The notes under the pieces are model-generated. The model was not told the origin of the DNA and ran no database searches. It saw only the letters and a list, made by a program, of their open reading frames with translations. The translations under genes and the position numbers were made by a program. Positions 34,837 to 48,659 of a stretch of DNA of 64,000 bases are shown piece by piece. The number at the start of each line of letters is the position of its first letter. Position 1 is the stretch's first letter. Source of the DNA: Anagrus nilaparvatae (Eukaryota; Arthropoda; Insecta; Hymenoptera; Mymaridae); assembly GCA_022575985.1 (NCBI GenBank), contig JAKSXM010000014.1:15190001-15254000 (forward strand). Reading direction: 5' to 3'.

Positions 34837-36725
34837 TTAAATTTCCTGTCTCTTATTAATTTTTTCGCCAACTGCAACAGCTACATCAAAAGGTTTACAT
34901 CCTTGGGCAAGGTTAACCTTATTTTTGCTAATATCTTCCATTGCTGACATTTCCGTTTGAGTAGTCACGGTTACTCTTCTGAAGACTTCATTATTTAGCT
35001 GGAGATTGTCGGAGTCTGTCCCGTCCACAGCTGAGCGCTATCCGCTCTATATTGCGTGATTGCTGCGCAGGACCACTTTGTGCCCCTTACTCCAAGTTTA
35101 CGCATAAGAAACAAATTTCCCGCGTATGTAGTTGTTGGCATTGGAGAGTTTTGTAATTTGTGTCTTGGCACAGATCGCAGTGGTTGGGAAATCATGGCTT
35201 ATTGTTTTCGAGCCATCGATACAGGGAAAGTGTTGAAATGACATGGGCTGCATAAGAGATATTTGCTGCTGCTCTTAAACTTCTTGTTGATGCTTTTGTT
35301 GGGTTTCCGGTTGCTGTCCCCAGGTGTTACTAATGCTTCCAGTTCTTCTATCTGCACTTGTTTACTAAAACCTTTAGGTTTACGTTTACCTTTATTATTT
35401 GATTTTTCTGGCATATCTTCGGTTTTAGGCATGTTTACTAAAGCATTAAATGTTTCTGCAACTGCTAGTATCTATGCCCGTACTTTTTTCTTCCTGTGAT
35501 ATCTCTGGTAATTTTGATTGGTCTTTACTTTTTGGGGCTGAGTATTTATTTTTGACCTCAGACAGTTTTTCATGGTTCTGTAATTTCCTAAAACTTTTTA
35601 TCCTATTTGTCAGCTTGTATGCTTCAAAGCTTCGTTGATATTCTTGATGAAGAATTCTTAGTGTCATTGCGACCAGTTTTTTTTCGCTGAGGTGCTGCGA
35701 TAATTAATCGGCTATTGACCTAAAAGCGCATAAAAATGTGCTTTAGATCGAAGTCCGTGTATCTAAATTATTTCGATATGTGTTATGTACCACAAAATGG
35801 CATAATCTTCGAACATAGTCCATATTTCTTCTGCAAAAAGGAATGTTCTGACGTTTTTTAGCAATTCTAGCAAAAATTCCTTACCTTTTTTGTGTCACCA
35901 TCAAACTTTAGGTTCAACATCTTGAGTATTTTGCCGGCTTCTATACGCTTGGATAGGCTTAAATTATGGGCTTTTTTTATACTGGAAATAACTTTGATTT
36001 CTGATTTTTCAGTATCTTCTAAACCTGAAAAAACAAAGACATTCTTATCTTGAATCTAATTTTTGGCGATTCTTAACTTAAAGCTGCTTTTATCTTTATT
36101 ATCTTGAGCTTCATTTTGCGTTAATTTAAATTTGTTATATCTTTCGACTTATAAACGTTGTTACATATTCACTTTCTCGGGAACTTCCGCTGAAACTCGA
36201 GGTGTGTGATTTCAGAGAGCTTGCTGAGCTTCCTCGCTGACTTATAGTCCTTTCTTTACGTAGCTCCTCTGTTATCCCTTTAGCTTGCTCCTTTTCTCGT
36301 CCCAAGGAGGTTCTATGCTGATTCAAAAAAGCTAATTCTCGTTGAGTAGTTGTCTGAGCTTCCGGTAGTGAAATTTCTGAACTGCTTTACACATTTTCTT
36401 CAATGTCAGCTAAGCTCCCATTGTACTTTTCATGTATTAACTTCTGGAGACGCCATCTGGTTCCAAAGCTTGCTACTTGATTTTTCCGACGTTGTGATCC
36501 TTTAGTGTTTTCTGCTGGTAGAGTCAGAGACAGCAAATTGCTTTGCAGATGAAACCCAGCCTGATAATTGTCCCATTTTAGACTGGTCGTAGCGCCATGA
36601 GGGGTTTGTAGCCTGCTGCATATTACTTCTTGATCCGTGTTGTAGCGCATCGTCAACGTGAGCGCTGGATTTTGCAAACCTAGTCGTTGGCAATAACAAA
36701 CGCGCGTTGGCGATTTATCGCTCAC
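34837..36725 (-). pseudogene. Broken minus-strand coding remnant, probably retroelement ORF1/gag
   Basis: Open segments lie head to tail on the minus strand (36725-36387, 36326-36135, 35667-35446, 35432-35199, 35195-34995, 35028-34837) with stops and frame changes between them. Base composition is less AT-rich than the flanks, as in former coding DNA. Features include a Ser-rich stretch (RGSSASSLKSHTSSFSGSSR), a charged Lys/Glu-rich region (KNKYSAPKSKDQSKLPEISQ) and a Cys-containing stretch (CDLCQDTNYKTLQC) that could be a decayed zinc knuckle. I do not recognise a specific family. It may belong with the RT-like fragment at 33979. Confidence 0.35.
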
Positions 36726-39240
36726 AAGGGGAGTTCAATACATTTGGAACACCAAATTACACCAAATGGTTATGGATGAGTTTGTTCTGTTGAAAAAATA
36801 TGCCGACTACCCTCTGTTCCTTCCAATGGGCCTTCTGGGCCTAGAAACGCAGGGCTTAATGTTACAAAATAGGATTTTTTTGTCATTTTCAATGAAACGC
36901 CAAAACCTCGCAAGTTAACCGAAACTCTTCTGGTTGGTCTCATTTTTTGGTTTAAGTATCACTTTTTATACGCCGTAAACCACAATTTATTATCACTAAT
37001 TCTCTCATCACTATCGCCAATTAACCAAACGGTAGTTTTTGGCTAAAAATGACCAATTTTCAAAATGCTGCCAAAGGGTATGTCGGGTTAAGATAAGTGA
37101 AATGCCACTGTTCTTGGATATTCAAACAAACTGTTTTAAAAGTTTTTGGAGGTGAAAAAAATGTGCTAACCGTGGCCCGTCTGTCCATCTACGCCTCCCT
37201 GCCACCAAAAAGGCCAAAAAACTGTCCAAAAAGCTGTTCTTTTGGTTATCATTTTTTTTTCTCTGGAACGACATTGCCAAAAACCCTGAAAATTGGCCAC
37301 AATGGGCCCATTTCATATATTTTTAATCAAAAAATTTTTGGGACCCCAACGACCACTTTAGACCACCAAAAATTAAATTCAAAAATTTCGAAAATCAATT
37401 ATTTTACAAAATTAAATATTGGGAAGGGGGCTGCACAAAATTTTATTTCAAATTATTTTTTCTAATATAAAAACACAATTTTTCCAAAAGGTTTTAGACG
37501 TTTAGACCCGGTGCGACACAGTGAAAATTCCAAAAAACTCGTTTTTTTATCGTTTTTTTACCATTTCTTCGACGATATCGCATGGAAACCCAATGCAATC
37601 ATGTTAAATTAGAAAAATTAGATGTATTTCGAACAGAACTTAATAATAAGACAGATTAAAGACCTTTATACCCCTTTAGACCACATATTTTGCACTTCAA
37701 TTTTCAATATTTTTTCTCAATTATTTTGTTTTTTTATAATTTTTTGACGGAATATCCCATATAAAAAATTTTTTAGTTAAATATATTATACTTTTGATCA
37801 TATAACTTATTTTTTTATTTTTAGACTCTTTAGACCCCATATTTTGAACGATGAAGATCAAATTTTTGAATTTTTTTCGACTTTTCTTACTATATTGCAT
37901 GGGAAATCCCATATAGATAATTTTTTTAGTTCAATATTTTATATTTTAAAAAAAACGATTTTCTTTTATTTTTTAGACCCTCAACCTCTATTTGTTTCTC
38001 TCAATATTACAAGTATTGTATTTCTTTTCTTAATAATTTTGGTTTTTTTATTATATTGTGTAGAATTACCCATGTATAAACTTTTTGTAGATATCGTCGA
38101 GGAAACGTTAAAAAAACGATAAAAAAACGAGTTTTTTGGAATTTTCACTGTGTCGCACCGGGTCTAAACGTCTAAAACCTTTTGGAAAAATTGTATTTTT
38201 ATATTAGAAAAAATAATTTGAAATAAAATTTTGTGCAGCCCCCTTCCTAATATTTAATTTTGTAAAATAATTGATTTTTGAAATTTTTGAATTTAATTTT
38301 TGGTGGTCTAAAGTGGTCGTAGGGGTCCCAAAAATTTATTGATTAAAAATATATGCAATGGGACCATTGTGGCCAATTTTCAGGGTTTTTGGCAATGTCG
38401 TTCCAGAGAAAAAAAATGATAACCAAAAGAACAGGTTTTTGGACAGTTTTTTGGCCTTTTTGGTGGCGGGGAGGGGTAGATGGACAAACGGGTCACGGTT
38501 ACCACATTTTTTTTACCTCCAAAAACTTTTAAAACAGTTAGTTTGAAAATCCAAGAACAGGGGCATTTCACTTATCTTAACCCGACATACCCTTTGTAAT
38601 TTCTGACGAAAATGGGTTTTATAGGTCTGAAAAAATTTGTACAAGCTTCAAATTTCCAAAAATTCTTTACTCATCTCATTTCCTTGATTCATTTTTAAGA
38701 AATGGCTCTTCAAAGTTAACATTAAAAATGATCTTTTTTAAAAAATCGTAAAATTGGGACTATGACTTCAAATTATCATATCTGGTTAACAAATAATTTA
38801 AAAAGGTAAAATAAAGAAGTTTTGGAAACTTGAAGCTTGTACACCTTTTTTCAGACCTATAAAACCGATTTTCTTAAGAAATTACAAATTTGGCAGCAAT
38901 TTAAAAATTGGTCAGTTTTAGCCGAAAATGACCGTTTGGTTAATTGGCTATAGTGATGAGAGAATTTGTGATAATAAATTGCGGTTTACGGTTTATGAAA
39001 GGTGATACTTAAACCAAAAAAATGAGACCAACCAGAAGAGTTTTGGTTAACTTGCGAGGTTTTGGCGTTTCTTTGAAAATTACCAAAAAATCCTATTTTA
39101 TAACATTGAGCCCTGCATTTCTAGGCTCAGAAGGCCCATTGTAAGGAACGGAGGGTAGTCGGCATGTTTTTTCAACATAACAAACTCATCCATAACCATT
39201 TGGTGTAATTTGGTGTTCCAAATGTATTGAACTGCCCTTA
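36726..39240. mobile_element. Three-armed nested foldback element 2
   Basis: Outer arms (about 36726-37075 and 38889-39240) start AAGGGGAGTTCAATACATTT and are about 90% identical by eye. They enclose two adjoining hairpins. Hairpin b is 37073-38596, with arms of roughly 500 bp ending GGGTATGTCGGGTTAAG. Hairpin c is 38593-38888, with arms of about 70 bp. The junctions read GCC-AAA-GGGTAT, ATACCC-TTT-GTAATT and AATTAC-AAATTT-GGC. This is the same order and the same A3/T3 junction pattern as the element at 5103-8265, although the sequences differ. No coding gene inside; open frames there are mirror images of each other across the arms. Confidence 0.85.
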
Positions 39241-41330
39241 TCAGTCATAAATTAGTTTGATTTCTACCGCTGTTTTCACTCACTTTATAGGCATGTTTAT
39301 TATATTTTGTCTGCCCTCCGTAACCAGTATTCATTATAGGATCAAAACTAGCCTTGATTGACGTTATTGTTTATGTCATTAACGTTTATTTTACTAACCG
39401 TGTACTATATCAACAAAATATGCTCCTTTTTTCGGTAGAAGGCCTAAGAAAATAAAATAAAAAAATTGAATTGAATCAATCTAATTTAATATATTAAGTT
39501 AATACTGTAGATGTCTTAACAAAATATAAATTTAATATTTAATTTAATTTTTTAATTTTTAAAAAGAAAGAAAAACAGATATCCAAACAAAACATAGAAT
39601 GAAATATTTGTAAATCAAATATTTTATTTACAAAGCTATATTAAATAATTCGCAAATAAATAAATTCTTTATTTTTTTAAATCTACCGTAAAAACTAAAA
39701 AAAAAAAATTAACAACAAAATTAAAAATATTTATTTAATTGTTATTGATACGTATAGATATATCATATAAATATTAAAAAAAGTTATTGGATTCATGCCC
39801 AGGAATCCGTATTGCATTATAATATGAGTAGCAAACACTATGCATCATAAAAGTATAAATATCAAATATAACATATAAATAAAATTAAAAATTTTGTTTA
39901 CTTTTTGTAAATAATATCTATGTTGATAAATTTAAAAAAACAAATCATATTAATGTTTCCGGACAAAGTATTTTGATATATTAGTTTTTGTATATTTTTA
40001 CTAATTAAGGTTTAATTGCTCATTTTTTTTCTTTTTTACAACCCTATTAAAAAAGTTATTTTAAATGGTTCTTCATCCTTGATGTTACTTTTTTTGTAAA
40101 AACATAATAAACAAAAACAAAATAACCATAATAACCAAAACATGATAACCATAAGTAAACTCATAGAATCTAATATTATGTGCAAACCCTCTAAAGTATT
40201 ATGCAGTTTCTCTCTGTTACTTTGGATCAATATAGTTTTTGAAGAATTATTTTTAAAACTACAGAGTTTAATACACAGCTTATTGACTGTCATGACGAAA
40301 AAATTGGTGATATAAAATTTCGGGGAACGGGATTTGATTACGGATCAAAATCGTTTTAGTTCAATTGCCAGGTGCAGCGTTATCTGAAACGCCTAAACTA
40401 AAAATATTTATATTTAACTAATAAATTAGTGTTTCTGGATCCAGAATGCTCATTGGAATAAACGAAAGTTATCAGGGATATATGTTCAAGATAATAAACT
40501 CATCGATAACAATAGCTTGTAATTTTGCGTCTTAAATGTGGTGGGTTTTCCTTGTTAGTATTAATTTTTATTTGATATTTTAGGTTTTAGTTGAATTTCA
40601 AAACAAAAGTAAAAATTTCAGCCCTTTTGCTTGAACATTCAACAATTTAACCGTGTATTTTTAGAATACAACGTGTTAATTCAAAGTACAAATTTTTTAT
40701 CGGTGTGCAATAATTTTTTGCATTCAAACAAGAAATGTGCAAAATAACCCTGACTATACCCGCAACCTTTACAAGTGATTTGAAGCATTCTTATTCTTTA
40801 AAAACTACTCCATAATTCCCTTTTTTTACTACGATGGTCCAGTATGTCTAAGAGGAATCCTATGAGCAGAGATTCTTCTTGCTGAATTGGTACCAGTTAA
40901 GGTCACCCCCTAAGCTATTTCCTTGTCTCCATCTTTTTCCGAGTCTTTTGCAGAGCCGTTTTTTTCTTTCTTGCCACCTACTTTCAAAAAATTTCCGCCT
41001 AACTAGGGTGAAGGAAAATTTACTAGATAAAATTCGCGTGCATGTGAATATGTTATATTATGTAAAAAATATGTTATCATCTTTTGCATCTCTAAAATTT
41101 TAAACATTAAAAATATTTTTACGGTTTTCCACAATTTCGTCGACTGCACATCTTTTCTCCGCTCTTGCAATGTCATTTTCTCTTGCTGTTTAACGAGTAT
41201 GACAAGTCTAGATTTTTATTTGCGTTTCAGGAATTCCAGCATTTATACTTTTTTGTATCTCAGTCATTAAACCACCGATCCAGTTTCGGACCTCTGTACT
41301 CGAAAAATAATGCTGGCTATGTTTATGTTA
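39241..41330. other. Intergenic stretch
   Basis: AT-rich. An 85-codon minus-strand open frame at 40036-40293 has one hydrophobic segment but no other support. Nothing else recognised. Confidence 0.4.
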
Positions 41331-41349
41331 CATCCTATCCGTGAAATTA

Positions 41350-41430
41350 ACCAGTTCATGAACTGATCAAACTAAATCGGCTAATTCATGAACTGGACAA
41401 CCCCGCCACCCAGTTCACGAATTGGGCAAC
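41350..41430. repeat. Cluster of CAGTTCATGAACTG palindromes
   Basis: A perfect 14-bp palindrome CAGTTCATGAACTG at 41352, then CTAATTCATGAACTGGACAA and CCAGTTCACGAATTGGGCAA within 80 bases. These are three related units in one GC-richer patch, perhaps the end of an unclassified element. Confidence 0.6.
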
Positions 41431-41499
41431 GGAAATAAAAATTATTTCATAAACGGATCAACAAATTTGTTTTCCGACTGTGCAAGATCTACTGTTTTT

Positions 41500-44400
41500 T
41501 TAAAATACTCTTTTTAATTTATCGACTTGTTAAAAAAAATAATGAAGAACCGTAAAAAAGCACTAATTTTTGCTTGGTTTGGGAACCCCGATAACTTAAA
41601 TTAAACACGGGTTATTATAGAAATATTCAAAATTTCTCAAAAATGAAATTCTGTAGTAAAATTTCCCGAGGAATCCAAAAATCGAGTCAAAATTTTGAAT
41701 AGATTACTGGAAAATCCGGAAAATGGAAAACTTTGGAAAATGAAAGATTATTAAAAATGGTAAAAATTTCATATAGAACGTTTGGGATTTAACTGACCGT
41801 AAGATGTTACTTCTTTTAGGTCATTTGATACTTCTATAGAGAAAAACCTTGAGGGCGAGACATTTTTATAATAACTTGCTTCAGGAACCCCGTGTAAAGC
41901 TCATCAAAAATCAAGATATACATATATTTTCTTTTTTTGATTTACCCAATGGGACATTAAATCTCCAAAGCCTATTTAAATGAAATATATCAATAACTTG
42001 GAATAACTTGAAAAATTGTACAAATTTTAGTTAATTATAGGGAATTATTATTTTGAACAATTATTTTATCAACTACGATATTTCAAAACCAATATTTTGG
42101 TCATTATGTAAAAATGTAAATATCACTAAAAACTCAAAAAATTCATCGAAAAAATGAATTTTATATAGAATCAAGAGTTGTAGAGCTTTAGAGCTCCATA
42201 AAATCCACAATGCTGATTGTGGATTATCATCGCCATTAATACAATTATTCATCAAATTTTCTCAATTTATCGATATATAACTATATCACGTATATAGGCC
42301 ATGAATCTTTGATTCTCCATAAAAGACAAACTATTTAATAACTCAAAAGAAGAATAAATATGTCCTCCTTGATTTTTAAAAAGGTTTAATAAAGACCTTA
42401 CATATCGAGTTTGTTTAATTTTTTTCAGAATCATCGAGTTTTTCAAAGTGCACTGAATTTGCGGTTACGCTTTACCTACCTTTTAAATAAACGATTAGAT
42501 ACCGATATGTACTTTTTTATTATTGCTAATTTGATAAAAATTTGATGCATGATTTACTCGGCTCAAAATAATGAAATTCACTTTTAGAGAGCCTTAGTCA
42601 ATTGCGAGTTTTTTTGAGTAAAATCATTTTCAAGTATAGTTGCCGTGAACTTGAATATCATGTAATCTATAGGATGCATTTCACGGTAAAAAGTTAAATA
42701 AATAAAACAAATAAAATATTCGTTTGCACAGTAAAAATTTAAAAAATATAATAAATTTAAATTATTTTTTTTTTAAACATCAATTTTTATAGATTAATTC
42801 GATTTATTGGGTCTTAACTTTCATTTGACGTAAAAAAAAATTCGTTTGTCGCAACTGAAAATTTGGTTTGTAGCAATTGGAAATGTCGCTTCCGGGAACT
42901 GGAAAATTCCAATTTTTTTTCACTCTAGAATTTACGGACATTGCATCGGATATCAGTAAAGTTGATATTATAGGTAAGTATGTTTAATGTGTCAAAATTG
43001 GATATCAATGACCCAAAATAATTTACTGCATTGTTTTCAAAATAAGTTTACCAAAACACATTAACGTTTTAGTTGAGAGCACCTAGCTACAAGAGTTTCT
43101 AAGTAAAATGGATACATGGTAAAATTTATACATTGAACAATTGAAAAATGCAAAAGCTCAAAAAATTATATGGAAAAAACATAAAATTTATTAGTTTAAT
43201 TTTGAGATTATTTAAATTTAAAATAATAAAATAAAAGTAAACTAATTAAAATTTGCTTTTAGCTTTTACTGAACAACAGTTTGAAAATCTACATAGGAAT
43301 ATTTAAAAAATAAAAATATCAACATTATTTTGCAAAGTTTCTAGTATTTACTTGAATTTAGAAAGTAAAGTTTTCTAACAGTGTATAAAATATTTGCTCA
43401 TATAGTTAAAGTACTTTGTAAAATTTTCAATTTATGTTTATTTATTGTGCTTAAAAAGTTCAAACTATAGCACGAATTGAAATTATTATTTTAAAAATAA
43501 GTACCCTTTAGAAAATTCTTGAATTAAATTTTTGAGTACAATAATAATAATAATAGTTTAATTTGTCAATATTAAATATAACATTTAACGATGATTCAGA
43601 GAGTACAATAAACAAAGTCAGCAATTGCCAAAAAAGAATTTCCTGTATTTAACGCAATTATAATCCACTAAAATAAAATGTTAATCATTAATGCACATTT
43701 GTCATAGATTTAAGAATAGCTTTGAAGCTTTTTTTTAACGCTAAAAATTAAAGAAAAAAATAGCTTAACCTTTAAAATTCGTAATATTTTTAAAGAAAAA
43801 AATAAAAATTTTATTTTTAAAAATTTTTGTAGAAAAAAAATAAATAATTTATTATACCTTGGCCTGTTTCTTAATTATTTTATATTAAAATATATAATCG
43901 AGCAAGTTTACGACCTCGACTTAGGAACGTTCGAATGGGAAAAAACTAAAATCTTTTATATTTTTCTCTCGAATAATCGAAATTCTTTACGTATGTACAA
44001 ATTTTATATTTGCGGACATAAAACCTTTGCAATTTTCACATCCGGGAGGAAATAACGTCAGAGCTCGGTTTCGAAATAACAATAAAAACTATCAATAATA
44101 ACCTTATTCATTTTTTTCTCTTCTGGACCATTAAAAATCTCTCCCTGATGACAAGAAGTAAATCGGAAAAATAAAAAGTGGACAAATATAATACATATGT
44201 CTTTTCTCGCGTATTGAAAAGGCAGAAAAATGTCAGGTATAGAAAGATGGAAAACGAGAAAACAGAATGATTGAGAGAGTATGTCTAAAAATGTTTGGTT
44301 GACGTGAGTTGTCTTATATACATGAAAAATAAGTAGGTAGAATAAAGTAGAGTAAAGAAGTAATAAAGAAAGAGAAACAAAATCTCACAAGTTCCCCCGG
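41500..44400. other. AT-rich intergenic stretch upstream of the muscle-type gene
   Basis: No coding region or repeat I can support. The promoter of the downstream gene is expected toward its right end. Confidence 0.4.
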
Positions 44401-44441
44401 GCAACATAAAACGCGAATCAGCCAGAATCGTACGAACTTTT

Positions 44442-44476
44442 ACCGCGATCGTTTGAAAAAAAAAAGAAATCGCGGT
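44442..44476 (+). promoter_or_regulatory. Hairpin in the presumed 5' UTR of the muscle-type gene
   Basis: ACCGCGAT and ATCGCGGT form an 8-bp inverted repeat with a 19-base A-rich loop, about 100 bases before the start codon. It is GC-rich against an AT-rich background. Any role is inference. Confidence 0.4.
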
Positions 44477-44568
44477 TTCTTAAAATAAAAAAATAAGTGT
44501 AGTAGCAATCGAACGAATACTTAATTATATTTAGTGATTTATATTTTTTGAAATAAAAAGGAAGAAAA

Positions 44569-44646
44569 ATGGTCTACGCGAGCGATTTTTATACCACCCG
44601 AAGACCTTACTCATCACGACCCTACGTGTCGTCTTACAATATTACG
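44569..44646 (+). CDS. Myofilin-like muscle gene, common first coding exon
   Basis: Twenty-six codons from ATG (context AAAATGG) to the GTTAGT donor, phase 0: MVYASDFYTTRRPYSSRPYV then SSYNIT. The Tyr/Arg/Ser-rich start resembles insect thick-filament proteins; my best guess is myofilin, which forms part of the thick-filament core in insect muscle. Paramyosin short form was considered but no coiled-coil rod follows. Two downstream exons (55355 and 59244) both begin in phase 0 and read on sensibly, so this exon probably serves two alternative C termini. The name is not certain; the gene structure is better supported than the identity. Confidence 0.65.
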
Positions 44647-47600
44647 GTTAGTATCACTGTTTAAAGTTTAACGATTTTGTGCTTTTATTTTGATAAAAAA
44701 AAAAGTAAAGTAAATTCGCTATGTACATCAATGAACGTACGATCGTATATAACGTATTTACTGTTTACCTTTTTTTCCCAATTTTTATTACTATTTGCTC
44801 CGAATTCATTCTCTAACGAGGTCCGTTATTTTCTTTTAAAAGCTCGTTTCAAGATTTTTATTAATTCTTGTTTTTTTTTTTTTTGTTAAATCTTGTCGAG
44901 TACATTTTAATTTTAAATCTTAATATAATAAGGTTATAGAGTTGTAAAGTAGATCGGAATATTTTGAATTTTGGCGCAAAACCAAAACTTTTAAACTTTT
45001 TTTTTTACAAAAAATAAGTAAGAAAAATATGGGCCTCGGGAGAAAAGATAAGACTAAACCAAAAGGTTCTATGCTGTCAGTTTTGAAAAATTACTCGAAT
45101 ATTTAAAATTTCACATTATGCCAAAAATAGAGTGAAAGTAAAAAGGTGAAAAATCAGAAAAATTTGTCATGATTGATAGTAGTAAAAAACGAAAGTGATA
45201 CTTTTTCTATTGTGTTTATACACAAGTTAAAAATGTTGGCATGCTCATCAGTAACACGACCTTGAAGCTTGCAAAAAAAAGAAAGAGAGGATTAAAAAAG
45301 TACTGACAGCACAGGGCCATATTAACGTTTGTAACATTATGACTTTTGTTGCTCTTGAATTCGATCTCAATTGACACAGATTGTAATTATTCAAGTTCAA
45401 TATTCAATAATAAACAATCTTAATCAATGAAAAGAAAAAGTTTGCTTATTCAAGAATAATAAAATTGTACTTCCACACTAAACTCCGACTACTATTTTTT
45501 TTTTCTCTAATTTATTACTAAAAATTAATATAATATGTCAATTATTATTATTACTATATTTTCTTGTATTTATTACCCCTTTTGATTTTTTTTCCGAGAT
45601 CCATAGTGAACGTGGTACACTCGGTGTTTCGCATGTTTCAATTTTATTTTTTCTACAAAATTGCATGGATTTTTTACACGAAAAAAAAAATATAAATTGA
45701 AAATATTAAAATTTTTGGTTAAAGGAAAGTAATCACATATATTCTTTGAAAATATCTCTCTCTCTCTCTTTGAAAAAAAAAATAATAAAAATTGTTGATA
45801 TTTGAGTAATTAAATTTTTTCCGTGTTACTTTATATAAAAAAATTATTTGAATATTTATTTTGGAATTCATAAAAATATTAATTGTTTTTTAATTTTTAA
45901 TAGTAAAACTCTTTATTAAAATAAATATATAAAATATATTTTTTGAATCATACTTAATTAGAATTTTAATAAAGATATTCATGTTACATTGAATTTTTAA
46001 AAAGTTTGAAAATATTTTCAATTAAAATCTGTATAATTCTTCAAATTTTTCTCTTTCTCTTTTCCTATCGCGTTCGCTCGACGTTGCCTAACAATAGAAT
46101 CCAAACATGAAATTTTCATTTTTAAGGTCTCTATTAATAATTAAAGAGGGAGTGAGAGATCGAAAGAAAGTTATTTTTGGAAAGTCTGTTTACTTATATT
46201 TTGAGACTAGGGCTTTTTACAAGCTCTCTATCAGGTTAGTAGGTTAATAATGCGATAAATTCAATTTTAAAACAAATAAAATTATTCCCATGCTTTTTCT
46301 TCCTGCTCTTTTGTAAATAACGAAAATCGTCTCAAGAAAAACAATTTTTCATTCGATTAAATAGAAAAATACTACAATAAATTGTGCATACTTAATATAC
46401 AAATTTCAAGAAAATTAAATGTTTCGTGAAAAAACTTGACGCCATTAAATAAAAAAAAGTATTAATGCTCGATTAGTTTAAATAAGCGAGGGGCATATTA
46501 AGAAAATTTACTATAAACTTTGAAAATAGAGATTTTTTGGATCTGCGTCGGTGTTGCGTTACGGTATCCTAATTTAGGTGTGACTCTCTGCCTCTCTTTC
46601 TTTCTCTCACTCATACTACAAAACTGACGACGATATTATTTTTCATATCTTTTTATAAATTATTGGTAAAATTTTTTTTTATTTATCCAAGCGAAAGTTT
46701 TAATGTAAATACTGTGTAAATGACGCTCTTTTTACTGGTGTAACTTTATCTCGAAGTATAATTAATCACATAGAAAAAACTTTCAATCAATCAATCAAAA
46801 CGAAAGCTACGTCTTTGTAATACATTCTATAGGCAATTTTTTTTTTTTTTTTTTTTTTTAATTTTCAATATTTTTTTTTTATTAAAAAAAGCGATTGGAA
46901 CTAGGATGTTTGCCAATTATTTCGTAAAATTATTTTTTGATGAAAAAAAAGCTTATATTATTTTCATGAGATTTTAAATTTAGATCAAGTACGCACTCTT
47001 TATTTGTAAATAAACACTTATAAACTTTATAAATATAATTTCATTTTGCCAGATAATTATAATAAAATTTGTTTAAAATAATATTTTTTATACATAATTT
47101 AATTAAGTAATTGAAAAACTTTCAGCCAAATAGCTTTAATTAAAATAAAAAAGTATAGAAAACGGGTGCTTTTTGTTTTTATTTAATTAAATTTGAATTT
47201 GTGAATGGATGGACTTAATTAGTCTTTGGGCCTAATATTAAACTCTGGAATTCTAATTCTTCAAGTGCTTTGTTGATAGCTTAAATAAGTTATTTTCTAT
47301 CGAATCTAATGTAAAAAAATATTATTCTTTAATCGCTGTAGCAAAAAAATTAATTAAACTCAAGACAATAAATTCACTCTTAAAACTCTTAAGAGGTAAA
47401 TAAAAAATAAATTCCATGCATACCATTAAACATAATAAAAACCTGGCGACAATTCACATACTCGACACATACTTCAAATGCTTTTAGATATAGATATAAA
47501 AATTGGTATACCTTTTAATTGAATAATATATACAACAATTTAATTAAAATTTTTAATTAATGATTAAATTTAGGTTTCCAAAGAAAACGATTAATTTTTG

Positions 47601-48659
47601 CTTTTAATTAAAAATACTTGATTTTTCAGCTAACAATTTTTAATTTATTTTTGCAATAAATTGTCCGCGTTTCGAAGACTATCAGTCTCCATTGATTGCC
47701 TTAAACGTTAAAAGAAAACAATTTTTCCCCGAAATTCAAATTTATTAAATTTTTCTTAATCTTCTTACATACTTATCCGTTTGCGACAAGTGTTCTTCAT
47801 GCAAGTAGAATTTTTCTATTTGCCACAAGCTATTTTTTGAGTTCCTCAAGCAAATATTTTATGTTGTTATTTATTTAATTTATTAGAAATTAAATATAAA
47901 TTAACGCCAGAAAAAATTATAATATAATGTTTAAAAATTACCACAACTTGTATTTTATTTTAAAATATTTGGATAAATTACAAATAATGGAAAGTTGTGT
48001 ATTTGTTTACGTGTTTAGGTTATATTGTGTATCTTTGAGAAGGCTAGACAAACCTAAAAATTAAAAAAATAAGACTTTAAAAATTTAATAAATTCTATTA
48101 TTTTTATTAAAATTTCAAATCCTATATTTGGGCAATTTTTTGGAATTAAAAAAAAAATAAAAACAAGAACTCGTTGAACCTAAATACGTTATTTTTAGAT
48201 TATTTTAAAGTTCGCAGTACAAGTCTATAAAATGGACTAAACATTGGGTTACTCTTTTTTTCAATAGTTTCATACCATAGATTTTTTGGGCTTCATTATA
48301 AAGAATAAAATCGATTGGGAACGAAAGCAGTATTTACACTGTGTATTACATTTTTTTTAGTTTTTTATTAGTAAGATTATCGTACAAGATTGTACAAAAT
48401 ATTGTAGTACATTAATGATATAAGATATTACATTACATTATAGCTCCATACCAATTCGCGGTGCTCGCGTTGTAAATGAGTGAAACTCTTTTATTTTCAA
48501 ATTTTCTTTGCGTTTCAGGCTATTTATTTTGCAATCCTTTGAAACAAAATGAAAAAATCCAACTGTCATAACCGGCATTTTGGTTGCCGAAATTTTTATA
48601 AGTGTTACAAAGCAATTATTTTTAATCTGCTGCAAAAACTGCTGAAATAAAAGGTTTTA

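Noticed and set aside
37097..37465. 122-codon open frame on the plus strand and mirror frames at 38358-38571
   Set aside because: They lie in the two arms of foldback 2 and are reverse complements of each other; low-complexity content and no protein motif.
5103..39240. CRISPR array or bacterial mobile island
   Set aside because: Repeats are palindromic eukaryotic elements; there are no regular spacers and no prokaryotic genes, and host genes are spliced.
40036..40293. 85-codon minus-strand frame with a hydrophobic segment, possible small membrane protein
   Set aside because: No start-site support, no poly(A) signal in a suitable place and composition expected from AT-rich DNA. Kept only as a note.
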